Positions 18,161 through 26,241 of a stretch of DNA of 64,000 nt are shown piece after piece. Every line of letters starts with the position of its first letter. The stretch's first letter is position 1. Location: assembly GCF_004137245.1 (NCBI RefSeq), contig NZ_SDWS01000005.1, positions 124,001 to 188,000 on the forward strand. Reading direction: 5' to 3'. The notes under the pieces were generated by a model that saw only the letters and a list, made by a program, of their open reading frames with translations, was not told where the DNA came from and did no database searches. This DNA is from Nocardioides glacieisoli. GTDB lineage: Bacteria > Actinomycetota > Actinomycetes > Propionibacteriales > Nocardioidaceae. The translations under genes and the position numbers were made by a program.

Positions 18161-19432
18161 ATGGGGGATGTTCGGAGCGCGCTCTACCTGGACTTCGACA
18201 ACGTGTTCAGCGGACTGCTCAAGCTGGACCCGGTCGTGGCCTTCCAGTTCGCAGAGACGCCGGCCAAGTGGCTCGACCGGCTGCGCAACGAGTCGGCTGT
18301 TGCGCGCCGCTGGCTCGTGCTCCGCTGCTACATGAATCCCTCCGGGTCGGTGCCGGACCCTCGCACTGAGGGTGCGCGCGTCAGCTTCTTCAGGTTCCGC
18401 TCGGCCTTCACGGACGCCGGGTTCGAGGTGGTCGACTGCCCCCGCCTGTCCCACACGAAGAACGGTGCAGACATCCGGCTGGTGATCGACGCGGTCGAGG
18501 CCCTCGGTGCAGACGCGCACTACGACGAGTTCGTCATTGCGTCCGGTGACTCCGACATGACGCCCCTTCTCGTGCGCCTGCGGGCAGCGGACAGGGGGGT
18601 CACCCTGATGTCGCCGTCCGACTCGGCCGTGGTGATGCAAGCGGTCGCCGACCGATTGATCGGTGGGGACGATCTGGTCGAACTGATCGACACGCGCGTC
18701 GACGACCTGGAAGCAAGCCTCGAGATCGATGTGGCGGCGACCTCGTCAGACGGGAAGGCCCCCACGGAATTGACCGAGGACGACGCGCGTGCGCTGTTCG
18801 CAGAGCGGATGACCCAGCTCTACGAGGATGCGGACGAGCCGCTCAACCTCGCGTCACTGGGCGGTCGCCTCCGCAACGAGCTGGGGCCGGTGACGACCGC
18901 CAGTCGCTGGTTCGGCAGCGGGGGCTTCCTCCGGGCAGTCCGTGCGCTGGACCTGCCCCGGATGCGCATCGAGGGCCACTACGTGTGGGACGAGTCGCGG
19001 CACACGCGGCCGTCCAACGGATCTGCCGAGGCGGCCGTCGTTCACCCCGCGAACGTGCCTGAGGTCGTTGCAAGGGTGACCGCCGACTTGAAGCTCACCG
19101 CCCTCACGCCAGCGAGCTGGACTCGCATCCACTCGTTCCTCGCCGCCTACGTCAGCACCCACGAGTTCAACCTGAACGAGATCACCAAAGCGGCACGCGA
19201 CCAGCTCGCAGATGATGGGGTTCGGATCAACAGGAAGGCACCGGCGTTGGTGGTCCAGGGGGCGGCGTACGGCGGGTGCCCCCTCTTTCGCCAGCCTCCG
19301 CCCACGGCGAACGAGATCGCGCACGCATTCGTCGAGAATCTCCTCGCCAGGGCGGCCGCCGCTGACATCGAGCTCGCGCAGGGCGACGATGTTGTCGTCC
19401 GGGAGTGGTTCGGGAGTCCGGCCTCCGACTGA
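18161..19432 (+). CDS. NYN-domain nuclease-like protein with OST-HTH/LOTUS domain
   Basis: A 423-residue cytoplasmic protein. Residues 5-170 form a NYN (PIN-like) domain, with acidic residues D11 and D13 in YLDFDN, D104 in KNGADIRL, and D130/D132 in ASGDSD, the pattern of a metal-dependent RNase centre. Residues 215-285 (LNLASLGGRLRN followed by FLRAVRAL) resemble an OST-HTH/LOTUS RNA-binding domain, and a second helical repeat may follow near 330-385. The ATG at 18161 gives MGDVRSALYLDFDN. Codon use is somewhat less GC-biased than in neighbours. Bacterial NYN-LOTUS proteins are little studied; an RNA-processing or defence role is inference. Confidence 0.82.
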   Translation: MGDVRSALYLDFDNVFSGLLKLDPVVAFQFAETPAKWLDRLRNESAVARRWLVLRCYMNPSGSVPDPRTEGARVSFFRFRSAFTDAGFEVVDCPRLSHTKNGADIRLVIDAVEALGADAHYDEFVIASGDSDMTPLLVRLRAADRGVTLMSPSDSAVVMQAVADRLIGGDDLVELIDTRVDDLEASLEIDVAATSSDGKAPTELTEDDARALFAERMTQLYEDADEPLNLASLGGRLRNELGPVTTASRWFGSGGFLRAVRALDLPRMRIEGHYVWDESRHTRPSNGSAEAAVVHPANVPEVVARVTADLKLTALTPASWTRIHSFLAAYVSTHEFNLNEITKAARDQLADDGVRINRKAPALVVQGAAYGGCPLFRQPPPTANEIAHAFVENLLARAAAADIELAQGDDVVVREWFGSPASD

Positions 19433-19528
19433 CCTGCCCGCACCTCATCAATGTCGGGTACCGGTCTGGTCCAGTCACCCGCCCGTGGTCCGCGCTTCAG
19501 TAAGGTCCCCGACCGGAAAGGCGTGGTC

Positions 19529-19711
19529 TTGGAGTGGTTGCTGCTGGTGTTGTGGCTCCTCATCGCGGCGGTGATCGTGTTCATTCTGTGGGCGCTCCGC
19601 CGCGCGGAGGGGCACCGAAGCATGCCCTCGATCCGTATTCCACGACAGCGGTCGAGCTCTGGCTACAAGGGCAAGCCGGTCGCCGGGAAGCGTCGCGCTG
19701 ACAGGCCTTGA
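19529..19711 (+). CDS. small single-pass membrane protein
   Basis: A predicted 60-residue protein starting MEWLLLVLWLL, with one transmembrane helix (residues 3-24) followed by a basic cytoplasmic tail ending GKRRADRP. The TTG at 19529 has GGAAAGG 7 bases upstream; a GTG at 19523 or an ATG at 19451 is possible but less well placed. Its stop lies inside the promoter region of the following VOC gene. No homologue or function recognised; the hydrophobic helix plus positive-inside tail makes it a believable gene. Confidence 0.5.
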   Translation: MEWLLLVLWLLIAAVIVFILWALRRAEGHRSMPSIRIPRQRSSSGYKGKPVAGKRRADRP

Positions 19712-19744
19712 CCTCAGGTGCACCTGAGCCGCGACGATCGGGGC
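19708..19744 (+). promoter_or_regulatory. SoxR-type promoter/operator of the VOC gene
   Basis: The -35 TTGACC (19708-19713) and -10 GACGAT (19733-19738) are 19 bases apart. Between them lies the perfect palindrome CTCAGGTGCACCTGAG (19713-19728), centred 7 bases after the -35. A 19-base spacer with the dyad in that register is how the E. coli soxS promoter is built. The ATG lies 6 bases after the -10, so the transcript is probably leaderless. Confidence 0.7.
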
Positions 19745-20140
19745 ATGACCGACGTCCAGGAGTTCCGGATCACGCTGACCGTCGACGACTTCGACGCTGC
19801 CGTACGCCTCTACCGCGACGCGCTCGGTCTGCCCGAGGTGGCGGACTGGAGCAGCGACCAGGGGCGGGTGCTGCTGCTCGACGCGGGCCGGGCGACGCTC
19901 GAGCTCTTCGACGAGGCGCAGGCTGCGATGGTCGACGACCTCGAGGTCGGGCGGCGGGTGTCGGCGAAGGTCCGGTTCGCGCTGCAGGTGCCGGACGCCG
20001 ATGCGGCGGCCGCGTCACTGGTCGACGCGGGGGCGACGGCGGTGGCGGACCCCGTACTGACGCCCTGGGGTGATCGGAACGCGCGGGTCGCTGCGCCGGA
20101 CGGGATGCAGCTGACGCTGTTCGCGCTGGGTGATGGGTGA
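19745..20140 (+). CDS. VOC-family (glyoxalase/bleomycin-resistance fold) protein
   Basis: A 131-residue single-domain vicinal-oxygen-chelate protein: EFRITLTVDDFDAAVRLYRD at the start and RNARVAAPDGMQLTLF at the end are the paired beta-alpha-beta-beta-beta modules. Members include glyoxalases, dioxygenases and antibiotic-binding proteins; no activity can be assigned. It is convergent with soxR, its TGA (20138-20140) directly abutting the soxR stop. Because its promoter has SoxR-box geometry, it is probably induced by redox-active compounds. Confidence 0.82.
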   Translation: MTDVQEFRITLTVDDFDAAVRLYRDALGLPEVADWSSDQGRVLLLDAGRATLELFDEAQAAMVDDLEVGRRVSAKVRFALQVPDADAAAASLVDAGATAVADPVLTPWGDRNARVAAPDGMQLTLFALGDG

Positions 20141-20611
20141 TCAGCGCTTCGTCGGGTGGGGCTTCCGCAGGCTGTCGGGGAGCAGCTGGGCGCCGGGGCC
20201 CTGTGACGCGGCCCAGTCGCCGGCGTTGGAGAAGGCGCAGGAGCGGAGGCTGAGGCAGCCGCAGCCGATGCAGCTGTCGAGGCCACCCTTCAGCCGCTGC
20301 AGCGCGGCGATCTGGTCGTCGAGGCGGGCGCCCCAGTGCCGGGAGATGCGGTGCCAGTCGGCCTTGGTGGGGGTGCGGTTGCCGGGCAGCCGGCCGAGCT
20401 CGTCGCGGATCTCCTCGATCGTCAGGCCGACGTTGGAGGCCGCCCGGATGAAGGCGAGCCGGCGCAGGACGCTGCGCTCGAACCGCCGCTGCCCGCCACC
20501 CGAGCGGTGCGCCTCGATCAGGCCCTCGGCCTCGTAGTAGCGGATCGCCGAGGCGGCGAAGCCGCTGCGACTGGAGATCTCGCCCATCGGCAGCAGGTCT
20601 TTCGAATCCAT
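20141..20611 (-). CDS. soxR: redox-sensing MerR-family regulator SoxR
   Basis: A 156-residue MerR-family activator. The N-terminal winged helix contains IRYYEAEGLI (23-32) and RSGGGQRRF (36-44). The C-terminal [2Fe-2S] site is the cysteine set C114, C117, C119 and C125 in CIGCGCLSLRSC, the hallmark of SoxR. Actinobacterial SoxR responds to redox-cycling compounds and activates nearby reductase genes by re-aligning 19-20 base promoters. Both flanking genes here have such promoters (19708-19744 and 20624-20660). The ATG at 20611 is 49 bases from the divergent SDR start. Confidence 0.95.
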   Translation of the reverse strand: MDSKDLLPMGEISSRSGFAASAIRYYEAEGLIEAHRSGGGQRRFERSVLRRLAFIRAASNVGLTIEEIRDELGRLPGNRTPTKADWHRISRHWGARLDDQIAALQRLKGGLDSCIGCGCLSLRSCAFSNAGDWAASQGPGAQLLPDSLRKPHPTKR

Positions 20612-20623
20612 CTGAGATTCCCC

Positions 20624-20660
20624 TTGAACTCAAGTTCACTTCAACTTGAACGATAGTCGC
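20624..20660 (+). promoter_or_regulatory. SoxR-type promoter/operator of the SDR pseudogene
   Basis: The -35 TTGAAC (20624-20629) and -10 AACGAT (20649-20654) are separated by exactly 19 bases, and the ATG at 20661 is 6 bases further, the same geometry as at 19708-19744. The spacer starts with half-site TCAAGTT (20630-20636), followed by an imperfect mate CACTTCA and a perfect mate AACTTGA (20643-20649). Confidence 0.72.
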
Positions 20661-21359
20661 ATGGACACGAAGACGACAGAACGGGTGGCACTCGTCACCG
20701 GAGGATCGGCCGGGCTGGGCCTGGCCCTGACAACCGCACTCGCGGAAGACGGCTGGCGGGTGATCACCGACGGCCGCAACGCTTCGACGTTCAAGGAGGC
20801 TGACCTCCCCGAGGGCGTGACGACGATCGTCGGCGACCTCACGGACGCCGACCACCGAGAAGACCTGCGGACCGAGGTCGAGCGGCACGGCCGGCTCGAC
20901 CTGCTGGTCCACAACGCCAGCACGCTCGGCCCGCTGCCGATGAAGCCGCTGGCGGACGTCGACATCGCCGACCTCCAGCAGGTGTGGCGCACCAACATCG
21001 GCGGACCGCTGGTCCTCACGAGCACGCTGCTGCCGTGGCTGCGCGAGGCGGACGGCGTACTGCTCTCGATCAGCTCCGACGCCGCGGTCAACCACTACGA
21101 GACGTGAGGGCTCTACGGCGCGAGCAAGGCGGCGCTCGACCACGTGACCCTCACCTTTGCCGCCGAGACCGGCCTGACGGCGTACGCCGTCGACCCCGGC
21201 GACATGCGCACCGCGATGCACCAGGACGCGTTCCCCGGCGAGGACATCTCCGACCGCCCGCTGCCCGAGACGGTCGTCCCGCACCTGCTCGCGCTGCTCG
21301 AGGCGAGGCCCGAGTCCGGTCGCTACCAGGCTGCTGATCTCGGGGGTGACGTCCGATGA
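20661..21359 (+). pseudogene. SDR-family oxidoreductase interrupted by an in-frame TGA
   Basis: A 233-codon short-chain dehydrogenase. TGGSAGLG near residue 13 binds cofactor, VHNAS replaces NNAG, and LLSISSDAA supplies the catalytic serine. At 21105-21107 the frame reads TGA between NHYET and GLYGASKAAL, then continues intact to 21359. The catalytic YxxxK (YGASK) lies after the stop, so the 148-residue product would be inactive. The position before the GLYGASK segment is often tryptophan in relatives, so a TGG to TGA change is the simplest explanation. The gene has a SoxR-type promoter and overlaps the next gene by four bases. Confidence 0.8.
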
Positions 21360-22405
21360 CCCAGCTCACCGAGACCCCGCACACCCACTTCGCGGCCTCG
21401 GCCTTCGCGCCGCAGCCGGCGGAGGAGCGCGGGCTCGCCCGCGACGAGGTCCGCCTGCTCGTGGGGACGCCGGACGGGTTGTCGCACGAGCGGTTCCGCG
21501 ACCTGCCCGACCACCTCGCTGCCGGCGACGTTCTGGTCGTGAACACCTCCGCCACGATCGCCGCCGAGGTCGACGCCGAGCTCGACAACCGGCCCGTCGT
21601 GCTGCACGTCGCCCACCACCTCGACGACGGCGACCGCGTGGTCGAGCTCCGCACCGCGCCCGATGCCGGACGCGCGATCCTCGACCGCCGGCCGGGTGAC
21701 GAGATCACGGTCGGCGACGTCCGACTCACGCTGCGCGAGCCCTGGCCGGGAGCGGCCTCGTCGCCGACAGGTGTCGGCAACCGGCTCTGGCGTGCGACGG
21801 TGCGTGGCGACCTCGACCGCCAGCTCGACTGGAACGGCCGGCCGATCGCCTACGGCTACCTCGACCGCCGCTACCCGCTGGCGAGCTACCAGACCGTCTT
21901 CGGCCGGCACCCCGGCAGCGCCGAGATGGCGTCGGCCGGGCGACCGTTCACCGACGCCCTCGTCACCCGGCTGGTGACCGCGGGAGTGCAGCTCGCACCC
22001 GTCACGCTGCACACCGGCGTCTCCTCGCAGGAGGCGGGCGAGGCGCCGGGACCGGAGTGGTTCGAGGTCCCGCCGACGAGCGCACGCATCATCAACGGCG
22101 CCCGCGCCAACGGTGGACGGGTCATCGCGGTCGGCACGACCGCGACGCGGGCCGTCGAGTCGGCCGTCAACGGAAGACACGTCGTCGCGCACCGCGGCTG
22201 GACCGACCGGGTCATCACCCCGGAGGCCCCGCCGCAGGTCGTCGACGGACTGGTCACCGGCTGGCACGACCCGATGGCGTCACACCTGCTCCTCGTCGAG
22301 GCGGTCGCGGGCCAGCGCCTGACACAGGCGGCGTACGACGCTGCGGTGGCCGAGGGCTACCTCTGGCACGAGTTCGGCGACTCGGCGCTGCTGATGCGGC
22401 GCTGA
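21356..22405 (+). CDS. QueA-like S-adenosylmethionine:tRNA ribosyltransferase-isomerase family protein
   Basis: A 349-residue protein of the QueA family, whose founder adds the ribosyl group of S-adenosylmethionine to 7-aminomethyl-deazaguanine in tRNA. Family landmarks are GDVLVVNTSATI near 57, PIAYGYLDRRYPLASYQTVF, VTLHTGVSS, and the end segment GWTDRVITP plus ASHLLLVEA. It is about as long as E. coli QueA (356), but several conserved stretches are altered, so it may act on another substrate. The ATG overlaps the stop of the broken SDR (ATGA). No other queuosine gene is in the window. Confidence 0.8.
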   Translation: MTQLTETPHTHFAASAFAPQPAEERGLARDEVRLLVGTPDGLSHERFRDLPDHLAAGDVLVVNTSATIAAEVDAELDNRPVVLHVAHHLDDGDRVVELRTAPDAGRAILDRRPGDEITVGDVRLTLREPWPGAASSPTGVGNRLWRATVRGDLDRQLDWNGRPIAYGYLDRRYPLASYQTVFGRHPGSAEMASAGRPFTDALVTRLVTAGVQLAPVTLHTGVSSQEAGEAPGPEWFEVPPTSARIINGARANGGRVIAVGTTATRAVESAVNGRHVVAHRGWTDRVITPEAPPQVVDGLVTGWHDPMASHLLLVEAVAGQRLTQAAYDAAVAEGYLWHEFGDSALLMRR

Positions 22406-22407
22406 GC

Positions 22408-23865
22408 TCAGAAGTCGCTGGTCCCGCGCAGCCGCTTCGGTCGGCCGTCGGGGTCGTAGAAGCGGCGGTAGACCGGCCCGGCCCACCGAGCCGTGCGGGC
22501 CGGGAGCCGCACCGGCTCGTGCACGCGGACGCGGCTCCCGGGCGCGCCGACCCGCTCGTTCCAGAGGGCCGTCGGGTCGCCGAGGTCGGCCAGCCGTGGG
22601 TCGTCCTCGGGCAGGCCGAGGTGCTCGGCCCACAGCGTCGTACGCACCCGGCGCGGCAGCTCGCCGTCGGGATCGACCACCGCGCAGGTGAGCTCGGAGT
22701 CGTGGGTCCACGAGCGGAGGTTGAGGTTGTCGGAGCCGATGGTCATCCACTCGTCGTCGACGATGCAGACCTTGGCGTGGACGTAGATCGGCGTCCCTGC
22801 AGCGTTCTCCAGGTCGAACATGCTGAACCGCTCGCCGCCCGCGTCGCGCAGGAGGTCGTGGGCGACCCGCTGGCCGTAGTGCGCGGGTGGGCCGCCGAAC
22901 CGGCTCTCGTTCTCGGACCAGCGCGGGACGACCGCGATCACCTGCAGGTCGGGCTCGCGCCGCAGCGCCTCGGCGAGGGTGCCCGCGACGACGTCGGACC
23001 AGAAGTACTGGTCCTCGACGTAGATCATCCGACGCGCCTTCGCGAACGCCCGGGTGTAGGCCCGCGCGATCGACCGCTCGCCGTCCGGCGCGAAGGGGTA
23101 GTGCGGACGCTTCCAGGGATAGGTGCGCAGGACCTGGACCTGGTGGCGACCGGCCTCCGGCGGCGGGTCCCAGCGCTCGGGCAGCTGCTCGGGCCGGCGC
23201 GGCATCCGGGCGATGCGGTGCGCGACCGCGCGGTAGGGGTTGCGGTGGTCGAGGGGAGTGGCGTCGTCCCACCGCTCGGTGAAGGTGTCGAGCACGTGCG
23301 CGACGGCCGGCCCGCGGATCTCCGCCATCGCGTCGTGCCACGGCGGCGCGTCGCCGTACCGGTCGTCGAGCGGTGCCGCCTGCGGGTCACCGCCGTGCTC
23401 CGCGTCGTCGCGCCGGCTGTAGCAGAGGTCGATCCCGCCGACGAAGGCCACGTCGTCCTCTGGCCGCCCCTGGTGGCGGACGACGAACAGCTTCTGGTGG
23501 TGCGAGCCGCCCCACTTGACCCGCTCGTCGAGCAGCGCCTCGCCGCCGCACTCGTTGATGATCCGGCCGAGGTGGCCGTTCTCCTCGCCGTTGAGCTGAC
23601 CGGGGTGCGAGCGCCACATGAGGGCGCGCACCTCGACGTCGCGACCGGCGGCGTCCCGCAGCAGCTCGGCCACCGTGGGTCCGTCCTCGGTCAGCCTCTC
23701 GTCGGCATCGCCGCGCCAGTCGGTGAAGAAGACCCGGTCGTCGGCTCCGGTGGCCTCGATGAGCTCGACGAGGCGCGCGAAGTAGGCCGCGCCGTGGATG
23801 CGCGGCACGACCAGGTTGCCCGACGTCCACGGACGCTCCGACTCCGGGAGGAACCACTCGCTCAC
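22408..23865 (-). CDS. phospholipase D-family protein
   Basis: A 485-residue protein with two PLD half-domains. The first HxK motif is HHQK (H123, K125) and the second is VHAKVCIVDD near 360, with SDNLNLRSW after it. In the first motif the usual aspartate five residues after the lysine is arginine (R130), an asymmetric active site. No signal peptide is seen, so it is probably cytoplasmic or membrane-associated. Expected chemistry is phosphodiester hydrolysis or transfer on phospholipids. The GTG at 23865 is chosen because GGAAGG is 7 bases upstream; a GTG at 23871 is too close to that site. The stop is only three bases from that of the convergent QueA-like gene. Confidence 0.84.
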   Translation of the reverse strand: MSEWFLPESERPWTSGNLVVPRIHGAAYFARLVELIEATGADDRVFFTDWRGDADERLTEDGPTVAELLRDAAGRDVEVRALMWRSHPGQLNGEENGHLGRIINECGGEALLDERVKWGGSHHQKLFVVRHQGRPEDDVAFVGGIDLCYSRRDDAEHGGDPQAAPLDDRYGDAPPWHDAMAEIRGPAVAHVLDTFTERWDDATPLDHRNPYRAVAHRIARMPRRPEQLPERWDPPPEAGRHQVQVLRTYPWKRPHYPFAPDGERSIARAYTRAFAKARRMIYVEDQYFWSDVVAGTLAEALRREPDLQVIAVVPRWSENESRFGGPPAHYGQRVAHDLLRDAGGERFSMFDLENAAGTPIYVHAKVCIVDDEWMTIGSDNLNLRSWTHDSELTCAVVDPDGELPRRVRTTLWAEHLGLPEDDPRLADLGDPTALWNERVGAPGSRVRVHEPVRLPARTARWAGPVYRRFYDPDGRPKRLRGTSDF

Positions 23866-23892
23866 TCCCACACCTTCCCCGACGCGGCCCGA

Positions 23893-25065
23893 TCAGTCGA
23901 CCGGGTGGGCCTTCGTCCGGCGCAGGGCGAGCGGCAGCGTCGCCGCGGCGATCGCGCCGCAGATCAGGAAGGCTGTGGTGAACGACGTGAGCTCGGCGAT
24001 CACGCCGACCGCCACCGAACCCAGCGCCGTACCGGCATCGAAGCCGATGTTCCACCAGGCGCTCGCACGGTTGTGGTGCCGCGACGACACGGCGGCGAAC
24101 GAGATCAGGAGCGTGAGGTTCTGAAGCCCGCCGTAGCAGAGGCCGAGCACCAGCATCGAGGCGAGGAAGAGGGCGCCGTTGTCGGTGCTCGCCACCCCCC
24201 ACGCCACCCCGGCCATGGCGACCCCCGTGAGCGCGACCATGGGTACGACGAAGCGCTGGGCGCCGTGCCGGTCCGCGAGCACCCCGGCCCGCCACCGGCT
24301 GACCGCGGCTGCGAGCCCCATCAGGAACAGGCCGCCCGCAGCGACCGACGGGCTCTCGACCGCCTGCGGCGTGAACGTGATGACCGCTCCGCCCGCGAGC
24401 GTGACGGCGAGCAGCAGCAGGATCGGCCGCAGGAGCAGGCGGAGCACCGACACGTCCGCGTCGATCGGCGCGACCGCGTCGCCGTGCCTGGCAGCCGGCC
24501 GGATCGTCGAGGCGAGCCTCAGCGCGGCGGGGATGCCGACGAGCGGCAGGACGTTGAGGCCGAAGACCCACCAGAAGCCGAAGGTCTCCGCGATCCACGG
24601 ACCCGCGGGGAGCAGCACGAGATTGGGGATCGCGACAGCGAGGCCGTAGACCCCGATCGCCTCGCCGCGGCGCCGCGGATCGACCAGCGCGGCGACCGCG
24701 GCGCTGCCGGTGACGGTCAGCACCCCGAAGCCGACGCCCCTCAGGGCGGAGAGGCCGAGGATCGCGGCGAGCCCGTCGCTGAGGCCGTACAGGATGCCGG
24801 GGACGCCCATCAGGACGAGCCCGGCGACGAGGACCGGACCCCAGCCGAACCGCTCCAGCGAGCGAGGGACGAGCAGCTGGGTGAGGACGGTGAAGAGCAG
24901 CAGCACGCCGTTGACCAGCCCGGAGCCGGCGGTGCCGGCCCCTCCCTCGACCGCCCAGAGCGGGGCGACGGTGAGGAGGAGGGCGTAACCGGAGAACCCT
25001 GCGCACGTCATCGCCGCCAGGGGTGCCATGCCCGGCTCCCGCCAGATCGGCCCCCGCGCAGTCAC
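23893..25065 (-). CDS. MFS transporter
   Basis: A 390-residue major facilitator protein with about twelve hydrophobic helices. The RRRGEAIGVYGLAVAIPN loop between helices 4 and 5 and ADRHGAQRF between 8 and 9 are typical of drug-efflux-like members. A GTG start at 25065 gives MTARGPIW; an ATG 12 codons in is an alternative. Substrate unknown. It is preceded on the same strand by the HesB-like gene, but a hairpin separates them, so it is likely transcribed alone or by read-through. Confidence 0.85.
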   Translation of the reverse strand: MTARGPIWREPGMAPLAAMTCAGFSGYALLLTVAPLWAVEGGAGTAGSGLVNGVLLLFTVLTQLLVPRSLERFGWGPVLVAGLVLMGVPGILYGLSDGLAAILGLSALRGVGFGVLTVTGSAAVAALVDPRRRGEAIGVYGLAVAIPNLVLLPAGPWIAETFGFWWVFGLNVLPLVGIPAALRLASTIRPAARHGDAVAPIDADVSVLRLLLRPILLLLAVTLAGGAVITFTPQAVESPSVAAGGLFLMGLAAAVSRWRAGVLADRHGAQRFVVPMVALTGVAMAGVAWGVASTDNGALFLASMLVLGLCYGGLQNLTLLISFAAVSSRHHNRASAWWNIGFDAGTALGSVAVGVIAELTSFTTAFLICGAIAAATLPLALRRTKAHPVD

Positions 25066-25096
25066 GGCCGGAGTCTAGGTGTGGCCGGACATGACA

Positions 25097-25131
25097 GGAG
25101 CCCCACGCCCTACCTACGGGCGCGGGGCTCC
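25097..25131. terminator. hairpin terminator after the HesB-like gene
   Basis: A 14-base stem (25097-25110 with 25118-25131) containing one G-U pair and a 7-base loop, 13 bases beyond the HesB-like stop on the minus strand. Confidence 0.8.
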
Positions 25132-25144
25132 ACTCATCTCCGCG

Positions 25145-25420
25145 TCAGGCCTGCTGGCCCAGCGCGAACTCGATGTTGCCCTCGGCGTCCACGCCGCCGT
25201 CCAGGACCTTGTCGTCCAGGAGCGCCGTGGCGGACTCGTCCACGTAGACCGTGGCGCCGTCCTGCTCGATGACCTGGTCCGTCGGCGCGGCCTGGTCGGC
25301 CGGGCTGACCGACAGCGACTGGCCGTCGGGCTCGGTCGCGATGCGGATGCCGGCGACGGCCGGCACCTCGTCGGTGAGGTGCTTCACGATCTCGGTCACG
25401 TTCTCGGTGAGAGCAAGCAT
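25145..25420 (-). CDS. HesB/IscA-like protein without cysteines
   Basis: A 91-residue acidic protein that resembles the actinobacterial HesB-like family: MLALTENVTEIVKHL at the start, AGIRIATEP in the middle and LDDKVLDGGVDAEGNIEFAL at the end. True A-type Fe-S carriers use three conserved cysteines; this protein has none, so it cannot ligate a cluster in the standard way. The ATG at 25420 follows AAGGAGAG, a strong ribosome-binding site, suggesting good expression. Function unknown. Confidence 0.78.
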   Translation of the reverse strand: MLALTENVTEIVKHLTDEVPAVAGIRIATEPDGQSLSVSPADQAAPTDQVIEQDGATVYVDESATALLDDKVLDGGVDAEGNIEFALGQQA

Positions 25421-25524
25421 GGGCTCTCCTTCCGTAGCGAATGTGTCCCCTCCACCATTGCGGGGATCGGCCGCTCGATCAAACTCGCTCGCTCCCGGGG
25501 CCCGCATCTGCCTAGGTTGGCGGG

Positions 25525-26178
25525 ATGGCTGCCCGTCTGTACGCGCTGACCGTCCTCGCCTCGGATCCCGACGCCCTCGCCCTGTTCTGGCGCGACCTGC
25601 TCGGCGACAGCGAGGTGCCGATCCCCCTCGTCTTCACGAAGGCGGACCTGCCCCGCGTCGGGCTCAACCAGATCCACTTCCACCTCACCAGCTACACCGC
25701 GACGCAGGAGGCGAACGTCGAGCGCGCGCTGTCGCTCGGGGCGACGCACCTCGACGTCGGTCAGCGGCCCGACGAGGACCACGTCGTGCTCGCCGACCCG
25801 GAGGGCAACGAGTTCTGCATCATCGAGTCGACCAACAACTGGCTGGCCGGGACGGGGTTCCTCGGCGAGCTGGCTGCGGACGGTACGCGCGAGGTGGGGG
25901 TGTTCTGGGCAGCGGCGCTCGACTGGCCGCTCGTCCACGACGAGGACGGCGAGACCGCGATCCGCTCGCCCGAGGGCACGATGCTGGTCGCGTGGGGCGG
26001 GCCGCCGCTCAACGAGAAGCACGGGCGGAACCGGATGCACTTCGTGCTCGCGGCCTCCGGGGATCTCGACGTGGAGGTCGAGCGGCTGGTGGGGCTCGGG
26101 GCGTCGGAGGTCTCGCGGTCCGGGGGCCGGGTCGAGATGGCGGACCCGGACGGGAACGAGTTCTGGGTGCGGGCCTGA
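25525..26178 (+). CDS. two-domain VOC/glyoxalase-like protein
   Basis: A 217-residue protein made of two VOC-type halves: residues 1-112, ending LADPEGNEFCIIE, and 118-217, ending MADPDGNEFWVRA. The repeated DPxGNEF near the end of each half marks the domain ends. This architecture matches the glyoxalase-like family common in actinobacteria; no substrate is known. It is divergent from the HesB-like gene across 104 bases. Confidence 0.82.
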   Translation: MAARLYALTVLASDPDALALFWRDLLGDSEVPIPLVFTKADLPRVGLNQIHFHLTSYTATQEANVERALSLGATHLDVGQRPDEDHVVLADPEGNEFCIIESTNNWLAGTGFLGELAADGTREVGVFWAAALDWPLVHDEDGETAIRSPEGTMLVAWGGPPLNEKHGRNRMHFVLAASGDLDVEVERLVGLGASEVSRSGGRVEMADPDGNEFWVRA

Positions 26179-26241
26179 CCGGGGCTGAGGTCTCGCTACG
26201 CCTCGCTCGTTCCTCGCTCGGCTACTCGACCAACGAGCGGC

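Noticed and set aside
21105-21107. TGA as selenocysteine codon in the SDR gene
   Set aside because: The site is not a catalytic cysteine position, relatives often have tryptophan there, and no hairpin resembling a selenocysteine element follows.
22057-25272. 1071-codon plus-strand frame opposite the PLD and MFS genes
   Set aside because: No motif, and contradicted by two recognisable genes on the other strand.
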